This document shows positions 26,997 through 36,122 of a stretch of 64,000 nucleotides of DNA, in pieces; positions within the stretch are counted from its first letter, which is position 1, and every line of letters begins with the position of its first letter. The DNA is from Pseudoclavibacter endophyticus (GTDB lineage Bacteria; Actinomycetota; Actinomycetes; Actinomycetales; Microbacteriaceae). Made by a program: the position numbers and the translations under genes. The stretch covers positions 1,736,001 through 1,800,000 of the forward strand of contig NZ_WBJY01000001.1 in assembly GCF_008831085.1 (NCBI RefSeq), in the 5' to 3' direction. The notes beneath the pieces are model-generated. The model had not been told where the DNA came from and searched no databases. It worked only from the letters and a program-made list of their open reading frames with translations.

Positions 26997-27500
26997 CTAT
27001 CGCGCCCCGCGCACCGGCCGCAGCATGTTCGTGATGCGGACCGTGGAGCACCGGCGGCCGCGTGCGTCGGTGATCACGATCTCGTGAACCGCGAGACTGC
27101 CGCCCAGATGGATGGCACGGCAGACGCCCGTGACGAACCCGCTCGAGGCCGACCCCGTGTGCGTCGCGTTGAGGTCGACCCCGAGCGCCATACGCTCGGG
27201 CAGCGCGTGCGCGTTGGCAGCGAACGAGCCGAGTGACTCGCCGAGCACGCAATACGCGCCGCCGTGCATGAGCCCGAGCGGCTGCGTGTTGCCGTCGACC
27301 GGCATGACCGCGATGGACTCCTCGGCGTCGAGCTTCACGTACAGCACCCCGAGCCGTCGTGCGAGATCGACGTGGTGGTCGCCGAACCCGCCGAACCGAC
27401 TTCGCAGCGCGTCCTGATCGGGAATCTCGTAGCCGTTGACCTCTGCCGGGGTCTCGGCGTAGGGGTAGGGCGGGAACGTCGTCGCGCTCGCGTCGGCCAT
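26997..27500 (-). CDS. PaaI-type hotdog-fold thioesterase
   Basis: Predicted acyl-CoA thioesterase of the hotdog superfamily. About 167 residues from ATG 27500, chosen for its GAGGAG ribosome-binding site. The core contains the family signature NTQPLGLMHGGAYCVLGESLG (helix with the active-site acidic residue), ALGVDLNATHTGSASSGFV and the final strand region CSTVRITNMLRP. The N-terminal 45 residues include a short FPPYPYAETPAEVNGYEIP segment. Substrate unknown. It is divergent from polA with only 33 bp between the start codons. Confidence 0.85.
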   Translation of the reverse strand: MADASATTFPPYPYAETPAEVNGYEIPDQDALRSRFGGFGDHHVDLARRLGVLYVKLDAEESIAVMPVDGNTQPLGLMHGGAYCVLGESLGSFAANAHALPERMALGVDLNATHTGSASSGFVTGVCRAIHLGGSLAVHEIVITDARGRRCSTVRITNMLRPVRGAR

Positions 27501-27521
27501 GCTGCTCCTCGGTGGCGGCGA

Positions 27522-27527
27522 TAGGCT
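27522..27527 (+). promoter_or_regulatory. -10 hexamer of a likely leaderless polA promoter
   Basis: TAGGCT ends 6 nt before the polA GTG at 27534; no Shine-Dalgarno can fit. The promoter must overlap the ribosome-binding region of the divergent thioesterase gene. Confidence 0.5.
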
Positions 27528-27533
27528 GCCGGG

Positions 27534-30206
27534 GTGACAGCGCCCGAAAAGCCTACGCTCATGGTCATCGACGGCCACTCGCTCGCCTACCGCGCCTTCT
27601 TCGCGCTGCCGGTCGACAGCTTCGTGACGAACGACGGCCAACACACCAACGGCATCCACGGGTTCATCTCCATGCTCGTGCTGCTGTTGCAAAACGAGCA
27701 GCCGACGCACCTCGCTGTCGCGTTCGACATCTCTCGTCACTCGTTCCGCACGCGTGAGTACGCCGACTACAAGTCGACGCGTGACGTGACGCCGCCGGAG
27801 TTCAAGGGGCAGGTGCCGCTGCTGCAGGATGCGCTGCGCGCGATGGGCATTCCGACGCTCACGAAAGAGGACTACGAGGCCGACGACATCCTCGCAACGC
27901 TCGCCCGCAAGGGCCGCGAGGAGGGGTTCAACGTGCTCCTCGTCTCGGGCGACCGCGACACCATTCAGCTCGTGAACGACGAGGTCACGCTGCTGTACCC
28001 GTCGACGCAGGGCGTTTCGCAGCTCAAGCGCTACACGCCGGATGCCGTCGTCGAGCGATACGCCGTGCGTCCGGAGCAGTACCCCGATGTCGCCGCCCTC
28101 GTGGGCGAGAAGTCCGACAACCTTCCGGGCATCCCGAAGGTGGGAGAGAAGACGGCCGCGAAATGGCTCGCGAAATGGGGATCGCTGCAGGGCATCCTCG
28201 ACCATCAGGACGAGATCACGGGCAAGGTGGGCGAGTCATTCCGCGAGCACCAGCAGGAGGCGGTTCGCAACCGAAAGCTGAACCGGCTCGTCGATGACAT
28301 CGATCTTCCCGTTGAGCCGGGCGACCTGGCGCGCGGCCCCATGAACACGACGGCGATCCGGGAGGTGTTCACGCGCCTGCAGTTCCGCACACTGCAGGAG
28401 CGAATCCTCGCGCTGGCCGAGAGCAACGGGGCCGAGACGTCGGCACCCCCGCAGGCGGCCGCCCCCGTCCGCGCGGAGCTGCTCGACGAAGAGCTCGAGC
28501 GCTGGCTCGAGACGGCCGTAGCGGCGTCGCCGGAAGGGCTTGCGCTGACGGTGCGCACGCTCGAGGGCATCGTCACCGAGGTCGGCATCTCGGGCCCGGA
28601 CGAGGCGACGTTCCTCACCTGGATTCCCGGCCGGGCCGACTACGCCCCCTTTGAGTCGTGGCTCGCGAGCGGTGCTCCCAAGATCATGTTCGACGCGAAG
28701 GCGCAACTGAAGGCACTCCTCCGGGCGGGCCTGGCGGTCGGTGGCGCCATCGTCGATGGCCAGATCGCGTCGTGGCTCGCGCGGCCCCAGAATCCGCCCA
28801 AGCGCCTCGCGGAGTTCGTACAGCAGCAACTCGACGAGGCACTGCCGGAGGGCGACCCGAACGAGCTCGTGCCGCCCGAGGACGCCGTCTCGTTCGCCGC
28901 CTCCGACGCATGGTTCGTGCGACGGGCGACCCTCGAGGCGCTCGCCCGACTCGATCCCGGCTCACGCGGGGTCTTCGACGACATCGAGGCACCGCTGCTG
29001 ACGGTACTTGCGCGCATGGAGCTCGACGGCGTCGCGGTCGACCGCTCCTTCCTGCAGGCGCTCATCGACGAACAGCGGGCGAAAGTCGAGGGGTTGCGCA
29101 CGGCTGCCCTCGAGGCCGCCGGTGTCGAGAGCGTCAACCTCGGCTCGCCCAAGCAGTTGCAGGAGGTGCTGTTCGATCGGCTCGGCATGCCGAAGACGCG
29201 CAAGACGAAGACCGGGTACTCGACCGACGCTGACGCGCTCGCCGAGCTGGAGCGGTCGAACCCGCACCCATTCCTCGGCGCGCTCCGCCTCTACCGCGAC
29301 ACCACGAAGCTGCTGCAGATCGAAGAGACCCTCATGAGGGCGATCATCGTGGGCGAGGCGCCGGGCAGCGACCGGATCCACACGACCTACGTGCAGGTCG
29401 GCTCGGCGTCGGGTCGTCTGAGCTCGAACGATCCGAATCTGCAGAACATCCCGATCCGCTCGTCGGAGGGACGGCGCGTCCGGCAGGCCTTCACGCACGG
29501 GGGCGAGTTCGAGACGCTGCTGACCGCCGACTACTCACAGATCGAGATGCGCATCATGGCGCACCTCTCGGGCGACGAGCAGCTCATTGCGGCGTTCAAC
29601 GCGGGGGAGGACCTGCACCGCTTCGTGGGGGCGCGCGTGTTTCACGTCGATCCGGCCGATGTGACGCCTGAGATGCGTTCGAAGGTCAAGGCGATGTCGT
29701 ACGGCCTCGCCTACGGGCTCAGCGCGTTCGGGCTCTCGAAGCAGCTGCAGATCGAGGTCGCGGAGGCGAAGGGCCTCATGGAGGACTACTTCACCCGCTT
29801 CGGCAAGGTCCGCGACTACCTGCGCGGTGTCGTCGAGCAGGCCACGGAGAACGGATACACCGAGACGATCTTCGGTCGCCGCCGCCCGTTTCCCGACCTC
29901 AAGTCAACGAACCGGCTCGCGCGCGAGAACGCCCAGCGCGCGGCCCTGAACTCGCCGATCCAGGGGTCTGCCGCCGACATCATCAAGCGCGCGATGATCG
30001 CGATCGACACACGGGTGCGGGCAGCGGGCCTTTCGAGCCGGATGCTTCTCCAGGTGCACGATGAACTGGTCTTCGAGGTCGCTTTTGGCGAGACCGAGGT
30101 ACTCGAGGCGCTCGTCCGCACCGAGATGTCGGGTGCGGCCGAGCTCGCGATGCCGCTCGACGTGCAGGTCGGCATCGGGCCGAACTGGGATGCGGCCGCC
30201 CACTAG
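27534..30206 (+). CDS. polA: DNA polymerase I
   Basis: Gap-filling and repair polymerase that also removes Okazaki primers. 890 residues. The N-terminal 5'-nuclease domain (about 1-290) has MVIDGHSLAYRAFF, YEADDILATLA and VSGDRDTIQLV. The middle domain (about 315-500) has the 3'-5' exonuclease fold but the DEDD-type catalytic acids are not recognisable, as in many actinobacterial PolA. The polymerase domain shows motif A LLTADYSQIEMRIMAH, the RAALNSPIQGSAAD finger helix and motif C LQVHDELVFEV. The start is GTG 27534. The following gene begins 27 bp downstream. Confidence 0.97.
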   Translation: MTAPEKPTLMVIDGHSLAYRAFFALPVDSFVTNDGQHTNGIHGFISMLVLLLQNEQPTHLAVAFDISRHSFRTREYADYKSTRDVTPPEFKGQVPLLQDALRAMGIPTLTKEDYEADDILATLARKGREEGFNVLLVSGDRDTIQLVNDEVTLLYPSTQGVSQLKRYTPDAVVERYAVRPEQYPDVAALVGEKSDNLPGIPKVGEKTAAKWLAKWGSLQGILDHQDEITGKVGESFREHQQEAVRNRKLNRLVDDIDLPVEPGDLARGPMNTTAIREVFTRLQFRTLQERILALAESNGAETSAPPQAAAPVRAELLDEELERWLETAVAASPEGLALTVRTLEGIVTEVGISGPDEATFLTWIPGRADYAPFESWLASGAPKIMFDAKAQLKALLRAGLAVGGAIVDGQIASWLARPQNPPKRLAEFVQQQLDEALPEGDPNELVPPEDAVSFAASDAWFVRRATLEALARLDPGSRGVFDDIEAPLLTVLARMELDGVAVDRSFLQALIDEQRAKVEGLRTAALEAAGVESVNLGSPKQLQEVLFDRLGMPKTRKTKTGYSTDADALAELERSNPHPFLGALRLYRDTTKLLQIEETLMRAIIVGEAPGSDRIHTTYVQVGSASGRLSSNDPNLQNIPIRSSEGRRVRQAFTHGGEFETLLTADYSQIEMRIMAHLSGDEQLIAAFNAGEDLHRFVGARVFHVDPADVTPEMRSKVKAMSYGLAYGLSAFGLSKQLQIEVAEAKGLMEDYFTRFGKVRDYLRGVVEQATENGYTETIFGRRRPFPDLKSTNRLARENAQRAALNSPIQGSAADIIKRAMIAIDTRVRAAGLSSRMLLQVHDELVFEVAFGETEVLEALVRTEMSGAAELAMPLDVQVGIGPNWDAAAH

Positions 30207-30233
30207 GGACGCCGAGGGCGAGGGGACGGGCAG

Positions 30234-31034
30234 GTGATCGGCGCGGTGTCCGACTTCTTCCTCGGGTTGCGCCTGTTCGTGCGCGGATTCGGGATGTGGG
30301 GCCGCAGCCCGAGGCTCATGGCGCTCGGGGCGATCCCCGGGCTCATCGTGAGCGCGGTCTATCTCGCGGCAATCGTCACGCTGGCGGTCTTCGTCCCGGG
30401 AATTGCGGAGTGGGCGACGCCATTCGCCGACGAGTGGGATGCCGTCTGGCGAGACGGCGTCCGCGTGCTCGTCGGCGTCGCGATCGTCGCGGCCGCAATC
30501 GCGGTGGGCGCGCTCACGTTCGCCGCCGTCACCCTCACGGTCGCGTCGCCGTTCTCCGAACAGATCGCCCGGCTGACCGATCGCCGACTCGGCGCGGCGC
30601 CGGAAGGCGCGGACGAGCGCTTCTGGACGGCGCTCGGCCGCGGCATCGGCGACGGCGTCGTGCTCGTCGGCACTGCGCTCCTCTCGGGCGTCGCCGTGTT
30701 CCTGCTCGGCCTGATCCCGCTCGTCGGCGGAGTGCTCGGCTGGACGACCGGCGCGGTCCTCGGCGGCCGGGCTCTCGCCATCGAGCTGACGGGAACCCCT
30801 GGTGATGATCGCGGCCTGACGCTGACGCAGCGCCAGCGCCTGCTCGCGAGCCGGCGCGCCCTGTCGCTCGGCTTCGGCATCGGCGCGTACCTGAGCTTCC
30901 TCGTGCCGGGCGGCGCCGTCGTCGCGACGCCGGCGCTGAGTGCCGGCGGCGTCCTGCTGCTGCGAGAGCTCGTGGGGGAGCCGACGCAGCCGACGCCGCC
31001 TCCGCGCACGACGCAGCCGACCCGGGAGCGCTGA
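30234..31034 (+). CDS. EI24/CysZ-like membrane protein
   Basis: A 266-residue integral membrane protein of the EI24 (CysZ) superfamily; CysZ is a sulfate transporter, but distant members are uncharacterised, so no substrate is assigned. It begins GAVSDFFLGLRLFVRGFGMWGRSPRLM, the typical N-terminal amphipathic region, followed by helices at about 30-55, 78-105, 138-165 and 205-235, and the conserved TVASPFSEQIARLTD between helices 2 and 3. The C-terminus is Pro/Thr-rich. GTG 30234 follows an AGGGGACGG ribosome-binding site, 27 bp after polA, so it is probably cotranscribed. Confidence 0.8.
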   Translation: MIGAVSDFFLGLRLFVRGFGMWGRSPRLMALGAIPGLIVSAVYLAAIVTLAVFVPGIAEWATPFADEWDAVWRDGVRVLVGVAIVAAAIAVGALTFAAVTLTVASPFSEQIARLTDRRLGAAPEGADERFWTALGRGIGDGVVLVGTALLSGVAVFLLGLIPLVGGVLGWTTGAVLGGRALAIELTGTPGDDRGLTLTQRQRLLASRRALSLGFGIGAYLSFLVPGGAVVATPALSAGGVLLLRELVGEPTQPTPPPRTTQPTRER

Positions 31035-31178
31035 CGGTCCGTCCGGTGACCACGACGCGCACGCGCAGCGCGCTCGTTCTTCGGCGGTGCGACCCAGAAG
31101 CCGCGCGGCGAGCCGGTGACAGCGATCGCGCAGCGACGCCGCTGCTCGCCCCTCCACGAGGTCGAGCGGCCGCCCCAT

Positions 31179-31184
31179 TACGCT
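31179..31184 (+). promoter_or_regulatory. -10 hexamer of a likely leaderless promoter for the DUF885 gene
   Basis: TACGCT ends 6 nt before ATG 31191, again without a ribosome-binding site. It supports the ATG at 31191 over the in-frame GTG at 31116. Confidence 0.5.
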
Positions 31185-31190
31185 GACGCA

Positions 31191-32882
31191 ATGATCGACG
31201 ACGCCCCGCGCCCGCAGACCGACATCGATCGCGTCGCCGAGGAGTGGATGGGCACCGAGGTCCAGCTCGAGCCGGAGCGGCGTGTCGAGCTCGGCCTCCC
31301 GGGCGACCAGAGCGAGTACGGCGACCTGTCACCCGACCGTTTCGAGGCCCGTCGCGAGGCCGTGACGGCGACGCTTCGCAGACTCGACGACGCGTCACCC
31401 GTCGACGAGGTCGATCGGGTGACGCTGCTCGAACTGCGTCGCACCCTCCGTCTCGCGCTCGACGAGCTCGCGGCCGGCGTCGGCTACCGCGACCTCAACA
31501 ACATCGCCTCGCCCGCACAAGCGGTGCGCATGGTCTTCGACCTCATGCCGAGTGACACGGATGACGACCGCGCCGCGATCGCGCGACGCATGGCGAACAT
31601 CCCCGCCGCCCTCGGCGGGTACCTCGAGACGCTTCGAGAAGGCGTTCGGCGGGGGATCGTGCCCGCCAGACGCCAAGTCGCCGAGGTCGTCGCCCAGGTC
31701 CGTGAGTACGCCAAGCCCGACGGCTTCTTCGCGACCCTCGCGGTCGCCACGGGCTCGAGATCCGGCATCGGCGCGGCAGCGTCCCTCGCCGTCGACCTGG
31801 AGCGGGGTGCGGCGGCAGCTCAACGGGCGTACGCCGATCTCGCCGATGTGCTTGCGCGCGAGCTCGCCCCCGTCGCGGCCGAGACGGACGCCGTCGGACG
31901 CGAACACTATGCACTCGCATCGCGGTCGTTCCTCGGCGCCGAGATCGACCTCGATGAGACCTACGAGTGGGGACTCGACGAGCTCGCCCGAATGACCGGT
32001 GAACAGGAGGCGGTCGCGAACGAACTCGTGCCGGGCGGCACGGTCGCCGATGCGATCGCCCGGCTCGAGGGAGACCCGTCGCGGAAGCTGCACGGCACCG
32101 AGGCGCTGCGCGCGTGGATGCAGGAGACGAGCGACCGTGCGATCGACGAGCTCGGCCGCACGCACTTCGACATCACCGCACCCATGCGCACGCTCGAGTG
32201 CCGCATCGCGCCGACACAGGAGGGCGCGATCTACTACACCGGTCCGAACGATGACTTCTCACGGCCGGGACGCATGTGGTGGTCGGTCGCGCCCGGTGTC
32301 ACGGCGTTCGATACGTGGCGCGAGCTCACCACCGTCTACCACGAGGGCGTTCCAGGGCATCACCTGCAGATCGCGCACGCGATCGCCCGCAAGGACCACC
32401 TCAATTCATGGCGCCGCAACAACTGGACGAGCGGCCACGGAGAGGGATGGGCACTGTACGCCGAGCGCCTCATGGCGCAGCTCGGTTACCTCGACGACCC
32501 GGCCGATCGGCTGGGCATGCTGGACGCCCAGCGCATGCGCGCCGCCCGAGTCGTGCTCGACATCGGCGTGCACCTCGGCAAACGCGTGCCCGCCTCCGCG
32601 GAGATCGGCGTGGCCCAGGTGTGGGACCACGACGTCGCGCTCGAGTTCCTGCGCCGCAACGTCAACATGCCGGATGCGTTCGTTCGATTCGAGGTGAACC
32701 GGTACTTCGGCTGGCCGGGACAGGCCCCGTCGTACAAGGTCGGTCAGCGCATCTGGGAGGAAGTTCGCGCCCGCGCAGAGGCGGCCAGGGGCGCCGCGTT
32801 CGATCTGCGCGCGTGGCACACCCGCGCGCTCGACCTCGGTGGTGTCGGCCTCGACACGCTGCGCACCGTCGTCGCGCGGTGA
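31191..32882 (+). CDS. DUF885-family zinc metallopeptidase-like protein
   Basis: 563 residues, a mostly helical, thermolysin-related DUF885 protein of unknown substrate. The zinc motif is HEGVPGHH (His384, Glu385, His390 and His391; the HExxPGHH form of this family), preceded by the conserved strand FDTWRELTTVYHE and followed by NNWTSGHGEGWALYAERLM, which provides the third-ligand region. The long helical N-terminal half covers the active-site channel in known relatives. No signal peptide is visible, so it is cytosolic. ATG 31191 is chosen because of the -10-like TACGCT 6 nt upstream. Confidence 0.88.
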   Translation: MIDDAPRPQTDIDRVAEEWMGTEVQLEPERRVELGLPGDQSEYGDLSPDRFEARREAVTATLRRLDDASPVDEVDRVTLLELRRTLRLALDELAAGVGYRDLNNIASPAQAVRMVFDLMPSDTDDDRAAIARRMANIPAALGGYLETLREGVRRGIVPARRQVAEVVAQVREYAKPDGFFATLAVATGSRSGIGAAASLAVDLERGAAAAQRAYADLADVLARELAPVAAETDAVGREHYALASRSFLGAEIDLDETYEWGLDELARMTGEQEAVANELVPGGTVADAIARLEGDPSRKLHGTEALRAWMQETSDRAIDELGRTHFDITAPMRTLECRIAPTQEGAIYYTGPNDDFSRPGRMWWSVAPGVTAFDTWRELTTVYHEGVPGHHLQIAHAIARKDHLNSWRRNNWTSGHGEGWALYAERLMAQLGYLDDPADRLGMLDAQRMRAARVVLDIGVHLGKRVPASAEIGVAQVWDHDVALEFLRRNVNMPDAFVRFEVNRYFGWPGQAPSYKVGQRIWEEVRARAEAARGAAFDLRAWHTRALDLGGVGLDTLRTVVAR

Positions 32883-32925
32883 CCGCGAGCGCCGGTGACC
32901 GCGAGCGCTGGTCACCGCGAGCGCG
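32878..32925 (+). repeat. Three tandem 16-bp repeats at the end of the DUF885 gene
   Basis: GGTGACCGCGAGCGCC, GGTGACCGCGAGCGCT and GGTCACCGCGAGCGCG follow one another at 32878, 32894 and 32910. The first copy contains the stop codon of the DUF885 gene. Later copies carry an in-frame GTG that opens the following frame, but not a believable start. Confidence 0.9.
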
Positions 32926-33035
32926 GAAGTTGTGGGCGCCGGAGCAACGCATGGGCCGTCGCCACAGGGAACCCGCCCACCTGCATCGAGGCGCCGTATG
33001 CTGATCGCACCGAGACGAAGGGGTCGAGGCCACCG

Positions 33036-34292
33036 ATGACGATCGCCGCGGAACGAGGCGCTCCACGAGGGAGCACCGCGCAGCGCATGCGCGACCTCGT
33101 CGCCGCGTCGCGCCGTCGTTCGCTTCGCCTCCTCGGCTCGCCCGACCGAGCGCAGCCGGCCGTCGATGCGGCGGAGGCCGACCTCGATCGCCGACGCGCG
33201 GGGCATCCGCTCGCACCCGTCTACGACGTCCTGCACACCCTGCTGGTGCAGCCCGCGACGGCAACGGGACTCATCGTGGCGATCACGGATGCGGCCGGTC
33301 GTCTCGTGTGGGTCGAGGGAGACGACGCGACCCTGCGCCGCGCGGAGGGCATGGCGTTCGTGCCGGGCGCCGACTGGTCGGAGCGCACGGTGGGGACGTG
33401 CGCGCCGGGCACGGCCCTCGAGACCGGCGATGCCGTGCAGGTCGCCGGCCGCGAACACTTCGCTCCGGCCGCGCAGGCGTGGAGCTGCAGCGCCGTCCCC
33501 GTCCGCAGGCCCGGATCGGGGGAGCTGCTCGGCGTCATCGACGTCACGGGCGGTACCGACGCGATCGGGCCCCACACCATTCCGCTCCTGCGGGCCGCCG
33601 CCGCGGCGGCCACGACCGAGCTGCACGTCCGGGCCCTGGCCCAGGGGAGTGGGTCGATACGCTCAGCGCTCAACGGGCACGCGTCCGGCGAGGCGCGCGC
33701 GCCGGCCCGGCTCCACCTGCGCCTGCTCGGGCGCGACCGTGCCGAGCTCGCCGCGTCGAACGGCGCCCGCATCGAGCTCACCCCGCGGCACAGCGAGATC
33801 ATGTTGCTGCTGGCGACCCACCCGTCCGGACTCTCGGGCCCGGAGCTCGCGGCCGAGCTGTACCGCGACGACGGCAATGCCGTGACCCTGCGCGCCGAGG
33901 TCACGCGGCTGCGCGCCGCGCTCACCAGACTCGACCCTGGCATCCGGCTCGCCTCGCAGCCGTACCGGTTGAACGCCGAACTCGGCACCGACGCCGACGA
34001 CGTCCTGCGTTCCATCGACCGCGGCGCGCACCGCAGGGCCCTGCGTGACTACGCGGGTGCACCGCTTCCCGGTTCAGAGGCGCCGGGCGTCGAGGCGATT
34101 CGCGCGCGCACGACAACGACGTTGCGCGAGGCGGTGCTCGGTCACGGAAACGCCGAGGCGGTCATCGCCCTCCTCGAACGACCGGGCCACGCCGACGACA
34201 TCGAGGCCAACTTGCTCGCCCTCAGGCTGCTGCCACCGCGCTCGCCGCGGCGCGCCGCAATCATCGCGCGGCTCGATGCCCTCGGCGCATAG
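33036..34292 (+). CDS. AcoR-like GAF-domain transcriptional regulator with winged helix
   Basis: Predicted regulator of the adjacent aldehyde dehydrogenase. About 418 residues from ATG 33036 (the upstream in-frame GTG 32895 lies in repeat DNA). The sensor (about 30-195) is a GAF domain like that of AcoR-type acetoin/alcohol activators: [43 protein letters not shown] and [12 protein letters not shown]. AcoR proteins continue with an AAA+ sigma54 domain; here that is absent and a winged-helix segment follows (about 225-285: [34 protein letters not shown]). This argues for sigma70-type regulation. The ligand is unknown; an aldehyde or alcohol is inferred only from context. Confidence 0.8.
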   Translation: MTIAAERGAPRGSTAQRMRDLVAASRRRSLRLLGSPDRAQPAVDAAEADLDRRRAGHPLAPVYDVLHTLLVQPATATGLIVAITDAAGRLVWVEGDDATLRRAEGMAFVPGADWSERTVGTCAPGTALETGDAVQVAGREHFAPAAQAWSCSAVPVRRPGSGELLGVIDVTGGTDAIGPHTIPLLRAAAAAATTELHVRALAQGSGSIRSALNGHASGEARAPARLHLRLLGRDRAELAASNGARIELTPRHSEIMLLLATHPSGLSGPELAAELYRDDGNAVTLRAEVTRLRAALTRLDPGIRLASQPYRLNAELGTDADDVLRSIDRGAHRRALRDYAGAPLPGSEAPGVEAIRARTTTTLREAVLGHGNAEAVIALLERPGHADDIEANLLALRLLPPRSPRRAAIIARLDALGA

Positions 34293-34370
34293 CGGCAAGC
34301 CCGGCCTTTCGCCTCGACCGCATCCCTTCGCGCGTCACGGGCACCGCCCGGTCCGCGGCCGTTCGCCGTC

Positions 34371-34417
34371 GCAACCGTGTTGCAACCCTCCGCTGCATAG
34401 GCTGCGCGAATCGCGCA
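34371..34417 (+). promoter_or_regulatory. Aldehyde dehydrogenase promoter region with two inverted repeats
   Basis: A -10-like TAGGCT lies at 34398-34403, about 59 nt before the ATG. Upstream is an inverted repeat GCAAC-CGT-GTTGC (34371-34383). Directly downstream, over the expected transcription start, is the perfect palindrome TGCGCGA-A-TCGCGCA (34403-34417). Either could be the binding site of the GAF regulator encoded just upstream. There is no good -35. Confidence 0.5.
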
Positions 34418-34461
34418 CCCGCGCGATGCCAGCACCCGACAACGACGTCGAAGGAGCACGA

Positions 34462-35985
34462 ATGTCTGTGTACGCGAACCCCGGGACCGACGGATCGGTC
34501 GTCTCGTTCAAGCCCCGCTACGAGCACTGGATCGGCGGCGAATGGACCGCCCCCGCGAAGGGCCAGTACTTCGAGAACGTGACCCCGGTGACAGGGCAGG
34601 TCTTCACCGAGATCGCGCGAGGTACGGCCGAGGACATCGAGGCAGCGCTCGACGCCGCCCACGCGGCGGCGCCCGCGTGGACCACGACGAGCCCGACCGA
34701 GCGCGCGATTATCCTCAACAAGATTGCAGACCGCATCGAGGAGAACCTCGAACTGCTCGCGGTCGCGGAGACCTGGGACAACGGCAAGGCCGTGCGCGAG
34801 ACCCTGAACGCCGATCTCCCCCTCGCCGTCGACCACTTCCGCTACTTCGCAGGTGCGATCCGAGCGCAGGAGGGCACCCTCAGCCAGCTCGACAATGACA
34901 CGACCGCCTACCACTTCCACGAGCCCCTCGGCGTGGTGGGGCAGATCATCCCGTGGAACTTTCCGATCCTCATGGGCGTCTGGAAACTGGCGCCCGCGCT
35001 CGCCGCAGGCAACTGCGTCGTGCTCAAGCCCGCCGAGCAAACGCCCGCATCGATCCTCGTGCTGATCGAGCTCATCGCCGACCTCCTGCCGCCGGGAGTG
35101 GTCAACATCGTCAACGGTTTCGGCGTCGAGTGCGGCAAGCCGCTCGCCTCGAACCCCCGCATCGCCAAGGTCGCGTTCACCGGCGAGACGACGACGGGCC
35201 GCCTCATCATGCAGTACGCCTCGCAGAACATCATCCCCGTCACGCTCGAGCTCGGCGGCAAGAGCCCGAACATCTTCTTCGACGACGTCATGGCGCACGA
35301 TGACGCGTACTGGGACAAGGCGCAGGAGGGCTTCACGCTCTTCGCCCTCAATCAGGGCGAGGTCTGCACGTGTCCGTCGCGGGCCCTCATCCAGTCATCG
35401 ATCTATGACCGTTTCCTCGACACGGTCGCCGAGCGCACGTCCCGCATCGTGCAGGGCAACCCCCTCGACACCGAGACCATGATGGGCGCGCAGGCATCGA
35501 ACGATCAGCTCGAGAAGATCCTCAGCTACATCGACATCGGGACGCAGGAGGGCGCGAAAATCCGTATCGGCGGTGCCCGCGCCGAACTCGGCGGCGAGCT
35601 CGAGGGCGGGTTCTACGTGCAGCCGACCATCTTCGAGGGCGACAACTCCATGCGCATCTTCCAAGAGGAGATCTTCGGGCCCGTGGTCGCCGTGACGGCG
35701 TTCGACGACTACGACGACGCGATCGCCATCGCGAACGACACGCTGTACGGCCTGGGCGCGGGCGTGTGGACGCGGAACGGCAACACCGTCTACCGAGCGT
35801 CCCGCGCAATCCAGGCCGGGCGCGTGTGGGTGAACCACTTTCACAACTACCCGGCGCACTCGGCCTTCGGCGGCTACAAGTCGTCGGGCATCGGGCGCGA
35901 GAACCACCTCATGATGCTCGACCACTACCAGCAGACGAAGAACGTGCTCGTGAGCTACAGCGAGCAGAAGCTCGGATTCTTCTGA
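34462..35985 (+). CDS. Aldehyde dehydrogenase (acetaldehyde/ExaC type)
   Basis: NAD-dependent oxidation of an aliphatic aldehyde, most likely acetaldehyde, to the acid; cytosolic. 507 residues, the length of the ExaC/AldB group. ATG 34462 follows AAGGAGCACGA; the frame upstream belongs to non-coding DNA. Catalytic residues are Cys302 in [10 protein letters not shown] and Glu263 in [11 protein letters not shown]; the cofactor segment is [20 protein letters not shown]; the oxyanion asparagine lies in IPWNFP. The C-terminus [25 protein letters not shown] is typical of the group. The next gene encodes the DUF779 protein that commonly accompanies this enzyme. Confidence 0.93.
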   Translation: MSVYANPGTDGSVVSFKPRYEHWIGGEWTAPAKGQYFENVTPVTGQVFTEIARGTAEDIEAALDAAHAAAPAWTTTSPTERAIILNKIADRIEENLELLAVAETWDNGKAVRETLNADLPLAVDHFRYFAGAIRAQEGTLSQLDNDTTAYHFHEPLGVVGQIIPWNFPILMGVWKLAPALAAGNCVVLKPAEQTPASILVLIELIADLLPPGVVNIVNGFGVECGKPLASNPRIAKVAFTGETTTGRLIMQYASQNIIPVTLELGGKSPNIFFDDVMAHDDAYWDKAQEGFTLFALNQGEVCTCPSRALIQSSIYDRFLDTVAERTSRIVQGNPLDTETMMGAQASNDQLEKILSYIDIGTQEGAKIRIGGARAELGGELEGGFYVQPTIFEGDNSMRIFQEEIFGPVVAVTAFDDYDDAIAIANDTLYGLGAGVWTRNGNTVYRASRAIQAGRVWVNHFHNYPAHSAFGGYKSSGIGRENHLMMLDHYQQTKNVLVSYSEQKLGFF

Positions 35986-36122
35986 CGCGTCCCGCACCCC
36001 ACGAACGACACTGGCAGCGGTCGCCGCGGGCTTCGCGACGCCGCTGACGGCGCGCCCGGACGTCCACGTGCATCTGGGCGCGCACCGTTCATCACCCACC
36101 GCTCACCACTCTGGAGGCCCGC

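Noticed and set aside
32895-33035. Upstream extension of the GAF regulator to GTG 32895
   Set aside because: The extra 47 codons run through the tandem 16-bp repeats and show no relation to GAF proteins; ATG 33036 gives a normal start.
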